A stretch of DNA of 6,461 nucleotides, from NCBI GenBank assembly GCA_965364515.1, contig CBDTXZ010000171.1:1-6461 (forward strand), written 5' to 3'. The DNA comes from JAHEDH01 sp965364515. Its GTDB lineage: Bacteria > Actinomycetota > Acidimicrobiia > Spongiisociales > ZC4RG35. This document shows, piece after piece, positions 1 to 6,461 of this stretch (its first letter is position 1; each line of letters opens with the position of its first letter). A program made the translations under genes and the position numbers. The notes below the pieces were generated by a model that did not search any database, was not told the DNA's origin, and saw only the letters and a program-made list of their open reading frames with translations.

Positions 1-747
1 CGTTCGGGGGTCCACGTCCTCTGCGAGAAGCCACTCACGCTCGATCCCGAGCGGGACGGCGAACTCGCCGCACTCGCCCAGACCACGGGCCGAATCCTCC
101 AGGTCGGCTTCTGGCGCCGGTTCTCACCGCCGTGGACCTCGGCGAAGCGGCTGATCATGGCCGGAGCGATCGGTCGGCCGATCTACCTCCGGCTCGCCCA
201 GTGGGACGCCGACCCTCCCCCTCCCGAGTTCTGCAACCCCGAGGTCAGCGGTGGCCTGGCCATCGACTGTGGCGTCCACGAGTTCGATCTCGCCGAGTGG
301 CTCACCGGTACGGAGATCCTGTCGGTGCAGGGTCACGATCTTCCCATCGTCGATGCCGCGGTGGGCGAGGCCGGGGATGTGGACAACCTCATTGCGCTCC
401 TCCACCTCTCGGGTGGGGCCACCGCCTCGGTCGACCTCAGCAGGAACGGTCGCTACGGCGACGACGTGAGGACGGAGATCCTCGGCGAGGACGGGGCGAT
501 CTTCGTCGAGATACTCCCCCGGGCTCGCGCCCGACTGGCTGGTCGCTCCGGCATCGAGACCGTTGCGGGATCCGAGGCGGACGACGCGATGCTCGCCGGA
601 TTGAACGCCCAGGCGCTCGCGTTCCACCGTCTCATCGGTGGAGAGGACCTCGATCATCCCGGAGCAGAGGCCAGCCGACGAGCGGTCGTGGTCGGCCGGG
701 CCGTCCAACGGTCTGCCGCGTCGGGCCGACCGGTGGCCCTCTCGTGA
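1..747 (+). CDS. Gfo/Idh/MocA-family oxidoreductase, inositol dehydrogenase-like (5' truncated by window edge)
   Basis: Probable NAD(P)-dependent cytoplasmic dehydrogenase acting on a sugar, polyol or inositol-like ring. The frame is open from base 1 and ends at TGA 745-747, leaving 248 residues; the N-terminal Rossmann half lies outside the window. The visible part starts with the family's CEKPL motif, whose Lys10 (partial numbering) is the expected catalytic lysine. GGLAIDCGVHEFD follows, with Asp89 and His93 spaced like the catalytic Asp/His pair of inositol 2-dehydrogenases. A later stretch, RYGDDVRTEILGEDGAI (about residues 150-166), resembles the substrate-side sheet of that subfamily. 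An internal ATG at 157 is not the true start, because conserved sequence precedes it. The next gene begins 28 bp downstream on the same strand, so the two are probably co-transcribed. The family call is secure. The substrate is not determined: scyllo- or myo-inositol, or another sugar, are all possible. Confidence 0.9.
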   Translation, partial: RSGVHVLCEKPLTLDPERDGELAALAQTTGRILQVGFWRRFSPPWTSAKRLIMAGAIGRPIYLRLAQWDADPPPPEFCNPEVSGGLAIDCGVHEFDLAEWLTGTEILSVQGHDLPIVDAAVGEAGDVDNLIALLHLSGGATASVDLSRNGRYGDDVRTEILGEDGAIFVEILPRARARLAGRSGIETVAGSEADDAMLAGLNAQALAFHRLIGGEDLDHPGAEASRRAVVVGRAVQRSAASGRPVALS

Positions 748-775
748 TGTCGGCCGGTCTGGCACACTGAGACGC

Positions 776-1540
776 ATGGAACAGCCAGACTTTCGTCTCG
801 ATGGGCAGGTGGCACTGGTTACGGGTGCCAGCAGGGGAATCGGGAGGGACCTCGCCTTCGGGTTGGCCCGGGCCGGAGCGTCGGTTGCGGCCGCAGCCCG
901 TGATCTGGAGTCGATCGAAGAGCTCTGTGGCGAAATCGAATCAGAAGGTTTCGCGGCGATGCCGGTACAGCTCGACGTCACCGATCTCGCCCAGATCCAG
1001 CAGGCCTTCGCAGCCGTCCATGATCGATTCGGGCGACTCGACATCCTCGTCAACAACGCCGGGCTCGGGTTCAACCAGGCCGCCGTCGACGTCAGCGAGG
1101 CCGACTGGGACGACATGATGTCGGTCAACCTCAAGGGACTGTTCTTCTGCTGTCAGGCCGCCGGCCGCATCATGCTCGGGCAGGGCTCTGGACGGATCAT
1201 CAACATGAGCTCCCAGGCGGGCGTAGTCGCCATCGAGAACCACGCCGTCTACTCCGCATCCAAGGGCGGCGTGAACCTGCTCACCAAGGTCTTGGCGCTG
1301 GAATGGTCCGGAAGTGGCGTGACGGTCAACGCCGTCGCCCCGACCTTCGTCCACACCCCCGGCACGGCAGAGCGGCTCGCTCAACCGGAGTTCCTCGCCG
1401 ACGTGTTGAGTCGCATCCCGGCGGGCCGGGTCGGCACGACCACCGATGTCGCGGGCGCGGTCATCTATCTGGCATCACCGGCGGCCGGGATGGTGACCGG
1501 CCACGTACTCGTCGTGGACGGAGGCTGGACGGCCCGATGA
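776..1540 (+). CDS. SDR-family NAD(P)-dependent oxidoreductase (classical, 254 aa)
   Basis: Classical short-chain dehydrogenase interconverting an alcohol and a ketone; the length (254 aa) is typical. All hallmarks are intact: cofactor motif TGASRGIG (residues 16-23), the Asp of LDVTD (67), NNAG (93-96) and the catalytic tetrad Asn118, Ser146, Tyr159, Lys163 (YSASK). The C-terminus ends in the usual VTGHVLVVDGGWTAR. An Arg (42) after beta-strand 2 with no acidic residue at the strand end suggests NADP(H), though this is only inference. I chose ATG 776 because the fold starts about ten residues later. The frame stays open upstream to an ATG at 638, but that would add 46 unrelated residues overlapping the preceding oxidoreductase. 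No strong Shine-Dalgarno is visible (only a weak GAGA at 769-772). It probably shares a transcript with the preceding gene. It resembles gluconate 5-dehydrogenase or 3-oxoacyl-ACP reductase-like SDRs; the substrate is unknown. Confidence 0.93.
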   Translation: MEQPDFRLDGQVALVTGASRGIGRDLAFGLARAGASVAAAARDLESIEELCGEIESEGFAAMPVQLDVTDLAQIQQAFAAVHDRFGRLDILVNNAGLGFNQAAVDVSEADWDDMMSVNLKGLFFCCQAAGRIMLGQGSGRIINMSSQAGVVAIENHAVYSASKGGVNLLTKVLALEWSGSGVTVNAVAPTFVHTPGTAERLAQPEFLADVLSRIPAGRVGTTTDVAGAVIYLASPAAGMVTGHVLVVDGGWTAR

Positions 1541-1564
1541 CCTCCGGCTCGACCCGGGCGGGCG

Positions 1565-3060
<1,496 letters not shown>

Positions 3061-3064
<4 letters not shown>

Positions 3065-4074
3065 GAGTGTTCCTTCCTCGGAGCTCCGGTCGTGCCCCGA
3101 ACCATGAGTGTGGGCTCGACGGTGACCCGGCGCCTTCGTGTTCTCGTGCCTTGCAGACGTTCGAGCAGCAGCTCGACGGCCATCGTGCCGATGGCCCGGC
3201 GAGGTTGGTCGACGGTCGTGAGGTCGATGTGATTGAGGGACGTGAATCCGACGTTGTCGTACCCGACGAGCGACATGTCGCGCGGCACCTCCATGCCCGC
3301 GCCCTCCAACGTCTGGAGTGCGCCCATCGCGGCGACGTCGTTGGCGGCGAATACCGCGGTCGGGAGCGGGTCGAGTTGCAGGACGTGCTGGGCGGCCTTT
3401 GCCCCGTCGATCTCGGTGAATCCCCCTTCAACCAACGTCGGCTCGAGGGACCGCCGCTCCATCGCAGTCACGAAACCCTCGCTGCGGGCCGCGGCGCCCG
3501 CACCAGAGCCACCGTGGATGTGGACGATGTGGCGGTGCCCCAGTTCGGTGAGGTGCTCGACGACGAGCTCGGAGCCGTGCCGATCGTCGTCCATCACGAC
3601 GTCGATCCCGGTCGCCGACGTGTCCCTTCCGACCATCACGACCGGGACCGAGCGGGGGATCTTCTTCAGTTCGGAGTCGTCGAACCTCGGCGAGGCAAGA
3701 ATCAGACCGTCGGTTCTCAGCTGCAGCAAGGCGTCGAGTGCGATCAGCTCCCTGCTCGGGATCCGGCTCCCGGTGTTGAAGAGCGCCCGGTACTCGGCCA
3801 GGAGTGCAGCCTCCTCGACGCCTTCGAGGAGATCGGAGAAGAACGGATTGCCGAAGTCGCTCACGAGCACACCGATGAGATAGCTCCGTTGTCGAACGAG
3901 GCTGCGAGCGGCCGCGTTGGGTCGATAGCCGAGTTCGTCGGCGGCCTCGAGCACCGACTGGCGTTTGTCGTCCGAGACGTTCGGAGCGCCCCGCATCACC
4001 AGGGAGACGAGCGACTTGGAGACCCCGGCGAGCTCGGCGACGTCCAGGATGGTCGGGGCTGATCGTTGTGCCAC
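3061..4074 (-). CDS. LacI-family transcriptional regulator (GTG start)
   Basis: DNA-binding repressor with a sugar-binding-type sensor domain; 337 aa is normal for LacI/GalR proteins. Residues 8-27 form the helix-turn-helix (TILDVAELAGVSKSLVSLVM), and RPNAAARSLV (51-60) is the hinge helix. Leu59 aligns with the leucine that in LacI/PurR wedges into the operator's central CpG. The periplasmic-binding-protein-like core starts at YLIGVLVSDFGNPFFSDLLEG (64-84; first part quoted only as a guide) and continues through VVMVGRD, FAANDVAAMGAL and LVGYDNV to a C-terminal TTVDQPRRAIG segment. At the base-reading positions it has Lys20-Ser21 and Leu25, where LacI has Tyr17-Gln18 and Arg22. The GTG at 4074 is chosen because the HTH begins eight codons later and a promoter ends exactly there. 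It overlaps mmsA by 4 bp, so repressor and enzyme are made together. The ligand is unknown; a sugar, polyol or a derivative is the family expectation. Confidence 0.94.
3071..3078 (-). promoter_or_regulatory. Ribosome binding site of mmsA, inside the end of lacI
   Basis: Minus strand reads AGGAAGGA followed by 6 bp (ACACTC) and ATG. It lies within the last codons of lacI and supports ATG 3064 as the mmsA start. With the 4-bp ATGA overlap it suggests re-initiation by terminating ribosomes plus independent entry. Confidence 0.75.
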
Positions 4075-4080
4075 GATCTG

Positions 4081-4109
4081 AGCATACCGAGCGGGTTGGA
4101 ACGTTCCAA
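4081..4109 (-). promoter_or_regulatory. Predicted sigma70-type promoter of lacI-mmsA, leaderless
   Basis: On the minus strand the -35 hexamer is TTGGAA (4109-4104) and the -10 hexamer is TATGCT (4086-4081), separated by exactly 17 bp. Counting from the -10 box puts +1 at 4074, the G of the GTG start. There is no Shine-Dalgarno before this codon (minus strand GCTCAGATC), as expected for a leaderless mRNA, a common arrangement in actinobacteria. The -35 half is shared with the palindromic operator. The start site could be a few bases off. Confidence 0.6.
4096..4109. promoter_or_regulatory. Putative LacI-family operator: perfect 14-bp palindrome
   Basis: TTGGAACGTTCCAA is identical on both strands and has a central CpG (4102-4103). 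It lies in the only non-coding gap before lacI, 21 bp upstream of its GTG. LacI/GalR repressors bind even palindromes centred on CpG, and the adjacent repressor has the hinge leucine that intercalates there. The site overlaps the predicted -35 hexamer, so bound repressor would block RNA polymerase, implying autoregulation of lacI-mmsA. The sequence and symmetry are seen directly; binding by this particular repressor is inferred. Confidence 0.75.
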
Positions 4110-4151
4110 GGCCTGCGGCGAGCGGCTTTCAGGTATCGGCCGATCCGGAGA

Positions 4152-4928
4152 TCAGGCCAGCGGCGGGACCTTCGCCGCAGCCTGGCCCAACGCCTCGGGG
4201 CCGAGTGCGGTGTATCCACCGTCGACCACCAGGTCCGCTCCGGTCATGAACGCCGCGTCCTCTGACGCGACGAACATCACGGCGGCTGCGATCTCGTCTG
4301 GATCGGCCATGCGACCGAGCGGTTGGAACTCGGCGGCGAACTCGTCTGCCCGCTCACGGCTCCCGTAGCGACGCTCGATGTTCCTGCTCCACGTCCAGCC
4401 GGGTGACACCGAGTTGACCCGAATTCCCCGAGGGGCGAGCGCCTGAGCCCCCGTCCGGGCCAGCATCAACAGCCCCGCCTTGGAGACGTTGTAGACCATC
4501 CGGCCGGGCTGTGAGGATCGACCGCTCACCGAGGCGATGTAGGTCACCGACGATCCGGCTGCGAGGTGGGGGAGGGCGACGTCGGTGAGGCGGGCTGCCG
4601 ACACCAGGTTGATGTCGAGCGCCCTGTGCCACCGCTCCCGCGAGGTGGCGTATCCGTCGTCGTCGAAGACCGCCGGACCACTGACGACTGCGTCGATTCC
4701 CCCGAACACATCGACGGCCGTGGTGATCAACTCGGAGAGATGGGCGTCGTCGGTGACGTCACCCACGAGAAACCTGCCGGCGTCGCCGATGGCTTCTCGC
4801 ACCTCGGCACTCACGTCGTCGTTCCGATCCGCCAGGACGATCCGGCCACCGGAAGCAACCCAACGCTCCGCGAACGCAACCCCGATGAGCGACGCACCCC
4901 CGGTCAAGACGGCCACCCGGGGGCTCAC
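4152..4928 (-). CDS. SDR-family oxidoreductase with altered cofactor motifs (GTG start, 258 aa)
   Basis: Short-chain dehydrogenase, probably NAD(H)-linked because an Asp (34, VLADRND) ends beta-strand 2. The catalytic tetrad is complete: Asn107, Ser133, Tyr146, Lys150 (YNVSK). The C-terminal FMTGADLVVDGGYT is standard and is followed by an 18-residue Ala/Pro-rich tail. Two motifs deviate: the glycine-rich loop reads TGGASLIG (9-16), with Leu14 where the second glycine is usual, and the NNAG stretch is replaced by SGPA (83-86). I chose GTG 4928 over an ATG at 5021. The GTG lies five residues before the first beta-strand, overlaps the aldolase stop as GTGA and has a GGTGAGG ribosome site 5 bp upstream. 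The ATG at 5021 would add 31 unrelated residues inside the aldolase gene. Neighbours suggest a step in the same catabolic route as the aldolase. The substrate is unknown, and reduced or altered activity is possible. Confidence 0.9.
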   Translation of the reverse strand: MSPRVAVLTGGASLIGVAFAERWVASGGRIVLADRNDDVSAEVREAIGDAGRFLVGDVTDDAHLSELITTAVDVFGGIDAVVSGPAVFDDDGYATSRERWHRALDINLVSAARLTDVALPHLAAGSSVTYIASVSGRSSQPGRMVYNVSKAGLLMLARTGAQALAPRGIRVNSVSPGWTWSRNIERRYGSRERADEFAAEFQPLGRMADPDEIAAAVMFVASEDAAFMTGADLVVDGGYTALGPEALGQAAAKVPPLA

Positions 4929-5689
4929 GTCGACCTCACCTGGTTCAGATACCCCGACATTCCCGCTTTGAGGAGGCTCTCGGTGGTGGTCGCGAAGTAG
5001 CGGGCGCCCTTGTCTCGCCATTCGACGACCCGCTCAGGGGTGCCGGCGAACACCCCCAGCACCTTGCCCGACCCGACCACCGCGGAGCGGACCCGCTCCA
5101 TGGCCGAGACGACGTCTGGATGATCGATGTCGCCCGGATGACCGAGCGAGTGCGACAGGTCCGTCGGACCGATGAACAGCACGTCGATCCCGTCGATGGC
5201 GACGTAATCGGCGATCGCGTCGACTGCGTCGATGGTCTCGATGTGGATCACCACCATCGTCTCGCGGTTCGCCCGTTCGGTGTATGCGCCGATCGGCTCG
5301 GTGACCCCCCACCGCGAGGCACGACTCCCGGCCAGGCCCCGATTTCCCTCCGGCCAGTATTTCACCGACGCCACCGCAGCGGCTGCGTCCTCAGCGGTGT
5401 TGACCCAGGGGATGTGGACCCCGGCGATTCCGGTGTCCAGGAACCTCAGGATGTCGTGGGGTTGGTTGACCGGAACCCTGGCGAAGGGGATGCTGCCGCC
5501 GACCTCGACCCCGCGACACAATCCCTCGACGTCCCTGGGCTCGAGGGTGCCGTGCTCGCCGTCGAAGATGACGAAGTCCCATCCGAGCAGCGCGATGAAC
5601 TCGGCCAACGAAGGCTCCGCCTGACGAAGGAAACACCCGTACACCGACTCTCCCGCCTCGAGCTTCCGCCGGATGGTGTTCTCGATCAT
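4925..5689 (-). CDS. HpcH/HpaI-family class II (metal-dependent) aldolase
   Basis: Aldolase of the HpcH/HpaI family (254 aa, usual length). These enzymes typically cleave 2-keto-3-deoxy or 4-hydroxy-2-oxo acids to pyruvate plus an aldehyde, using a divalent metal. Residues expected from the characterised HpcH enzyme are all present with one- or two-residue offsets: His46 in FDGEHG (general base), Arg71 in ARVP (pyruvate carboxylate), and metal ligands Glu151 (HIETIDA) and Asp177 (GPTDLS). GVHIPWVNTAEDA and YWPEGNRGLAGSRASRWG are also family segments. The ATG has a very strong Shine-Dalgarno (GAGGAGGAGA at 5691-5700). The stop codon overlaps the start of the downstream SDR. It sits 28 bp behind a D-2-hydroxyacid dehydrogenase and most likely forms one transcript with it. 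The aldehyde product is not predictable from sequence. Macrophomate synthase-like or citrate-lyase-like activities are less likely alternatives. Confidence 0.93.
   Translation of the reverse strand: MIENTIRRKLEAGESVYGCFLRQAEPSLAEFIALLGWDFVIFDGEHGTLEPRDVEGLCRGVEVGGSIPFARVPVNQPHDILRFLDTGIAGVHIPWVNTAEDAAAAVASVKYWPEGNRGLAGSRASRWGVTEPIGAYTERANRETMVVIHIETIDAVDAIADYVAIDGIDVLFIGPTDLSHSLGHPGDIDHPDVVSAMERVRSAVVGSGKVLGVFAGTPERVVEWRDKGARYFATTTESLLKAGMSGYLNQVRST
4934..4940 (-). promoter_or_regulatory. Ribosome binding site deciding the SDR GTG start
   Basis: Minus strand GGTGAGG lies 5 bp before the GTG at 4928, inside the aldolase's last codons. It favours this GTG over upstream in-frame starts and fits a GTGA stop/start overlap with the aldolase. 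Confidence 0.65.
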
Positions 5690-5690
5690 C

Positions 5691-5700
5691 TCTCCTCCTC
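5691..5700 (-). promoter_or_regulatory. Strong Shine-Dalgarno of the aldolase gene
   Basis: Minus strand GAGGAGGAGA stands immediately before G-ATG (start at 5689). It is the strongest ribosome site in the window and suggests high translation of the aldolase relative to its neighbours. It lies in the 28-bp gap after the D-2-hydroxyacid dehydrogenase stop; no convincing promoter is visible in that gap. Confidence 0.75.
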
Positions 5701-5717
5701 GGTCGAGTTCAGGGTGG

Positions 5718-6461
5718 TCATTGGCCTACCGGCCACACCGACGGGTCGACCAGGTGAGGCGGGCGTCTTCCCTCCAACACATCCATCACCTGATCGAAGG
5801 CCATCTGGAGCATCCGGTGCTTCGTCGCTTTGGTGGCCGAGGCGACGTGTGGCGTGACGATCACATCGTCGCGCTCCAACAGCGGGTGTCCCGGCGGCAG
5901 GGGTTCGGGGTCGCTGACGTCCAGGCCGGCACCGAGCAGATGGCCCGACTCGAGCGCCCCGAGAAGGGCGTCGTGGTCCACCAACCCGCCCCGGGCAGTG
6001 TTCACGAACACCGATCCCGGCTTCATCTGCCCGAAGCGGTGCGCGTCGAAGAACCCGGCGTTGTCGGAGGTCAACGGAACATGGAGCGACACCGCGTCTG
6101 CGTTCGCCAGGAGGTCATCGATGGTCTCTGTGAGCGTCACCGACTCGGGCGATTCGTCGAGGTACGGGTCGAAGACCATCACTCGCATCCCGAGACCGAC
6201 CGCGGCTCGGGCAACCCGCCGACCGATCCGACCGTATCCGATCAGCCCCAACACCGATCCGTCGAGTTCCAGGCCCTGATGGCGGATATACAGATCGTGC
6301 TCGCCCGCCCGGAGCCTCGAGTGGGCCTGCAGAACACGCTTCGAGGCGGCGAGGAGCAACGTGATGGCGTGCTCGGCGGTCGAGATCGTCGGGCCATCGG
6401 GTGTGTTGCACACTGCGATGCCCCGGCCGGTGGCGGCGGCGATGTCGACGCTGTCGACGCC
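5718..6461 (-). CDS. D-isomer-specific 2-hydroxyacid dehydrogenase (5' truncated by window edge)
   Basis: NAD(P)H-dependent dehydrogenase interconverting 2-keto acids and D-2-hydroxy acids, of the phosphoglycerate/glyoxylate/hydroxypyruvate reductase superfamily. The frame is open to the window's right edge, and 247 residues are visible of an expected 310-330. The partial protein begins GVDSVDIAAATGRGIAV, a conserved stretch, so the GTG at 6413 is internal and not the start. Rossmann motif GYGRIG (partial residues 75-80) is followed by the cofactor Asp98 (VMVFDPYLDE), which suggests NAD. The catalytic set is intact: Arg157 (NTARGGLVD), Glu186 (DPEPLPPGHPL) and His205 (TPHVAS). It ends at TGA 5720-5718, 28 bp before the aldolase, with which it probably forms an operon. 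By context it could reduce or oxidise a 2-keto acid or hydroxy acid made in the same route, such as hydroxypyruvate or glyoxylate. No specific substrate is supported. Confidence 0.92.
   Translation of the reverse strand, partial: GVDSVDIAAATGRGIAVCNTPDGPTISTAEHAITLLLAASKRVLQAHSRLRAGEHDLYIRHQGLELDGSVLGLIGYGRIGRRVARAAVGLGMRVMVFDPYLDESPESVTLTETIDDLLANADAVSLHVPLTSDNAGFFDAHRFGQMKPGSVFVNTARGGLVDHDALLGALESGHLLGAGLDVSDPEPLPPGHPLLERDDVIVTPHVASATKATKHRMLQMAFDQVMDVLEGRRPPHLVDPSVWPVGQ

Noticed and set aside
748..775. Possible promoter in front of the plus-strand SDR (CACACT at 763-768)
   Set aside because: The -10-like hexamer is poor and no matching -35 is present; co-transcription with the preceding gene is simpler.
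124..1134. Minus-strand frame of 336 codons across the Gfo/Idh and SDR genes
   Set aside because: Spans two well-supported plus-strand genes and has low-complexity Ser/Arg/Pro composition; antisense shadow.
3067..4062. Plus-strand frame of 331 codons antisense to lacI
   Set aside because: Covers almost exactly the regulator gene in reverse and shows no recognisable motif; explained by high GC content.
4138..4158. Imperfect hairpin at the end of the second SDR (GGCC and GATC arms, one bulge, 4-base loop)
   Set aside because: The stem is short, interrupted and overlaps the stop codon, and no T-run follows on the minus strand; not enough to call a terminator, though weak attenuation before lacI is possible.
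4323..4329. TTGGAAC half-site inside the second SDR, similar to one arm of the lacI operator
   Set aside because: The second arm is missing, and single 7-base matches inside genes are expected by chance; a TGGAACTTCC near 1775-1795 in mmsA was dismissed for the same reason.

Overview
This 6.5 kb window is GC-rich (about two thirds GC by eye) and densely coded. Third codon positions are strongly G/C-biased, GTG starts occur, and at least one gene is probably translated from a leaderless mRNA. Together these fit a high-GC actinobacterium, possibly of the Acidimicrobiia type. That placement is inference from style only, because the window has no rRNA or other phylogenetic marker. I see no tRNA or rRNA gene, insertion sequence, CRISPR array or phage gene.

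Layout. Two genes run rightward on the plus strand: the C-terminal part of a Gfo/Idh/MocA-type (inositol dehydrogenase-like) oxidoreductase cut by the left edge (1-747), then an SDR dehydrogenase (776-1540). Five genes run leftward on the minus strand. In order of transcription they are a D-2-hydroxyacid dehydrogenase cut by the right edge (6461-5718), an HpcH/HpaI class II aldolase (5689-4925), a second SDR (4928-4152), a LacI-family repressor (4074-3061) and a CoA-acylating methylmalonate/malonate semialdehyde dehydrogenase of the MmsA/IolA type (3064-1565). The two gene sets converge with only 24 bp between stop codons.

Control. The only sizeable gap inside the leftward set (4075-4151, 77 bp) holds a perfect 14-bp palindrome, TTGGAACGTTCCAA, with the central CpG expected of a LacI-family operator. 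The palindrome supplies a -35 hexamer (TTGGAA) placed exactly 17 bp from a -10 hexamer (TATGCT). The predicted transcription start then falls on the G of the repressor's GTG start codon, so the sequence suggests an autoregulated, leaderless lacI-mmsA operon. The upstream dehydrogenase-aldolase-SDR genes form a separate or read-through unit. Two gene junctions are 4-bp stop/start overlaps (GTGA for aldolase-SDR, ATGA for lacI-mmsA), which suggests translational coupling.

How the genes may work together. Dehydrogenases acting on polyols, sugars or hydroxyacids, an aldolase that usually releases pyruvate from 2-keto-3-deoxy acids, and an enzyme turning (methyl)malonate semialdehyde into acyl-CoA make a plausible catabolic island for a polyol, sugar acid or inositol-like compound under a LacI-type sensor. 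No kinase, dehydratase or transporter is visible, so the substrate cannot be named. Every enzyme belongs to a known family; the least ordinary features are the lacI promoter-operator arrangement and the second SDR, whose cofactor-site motifs are altered.
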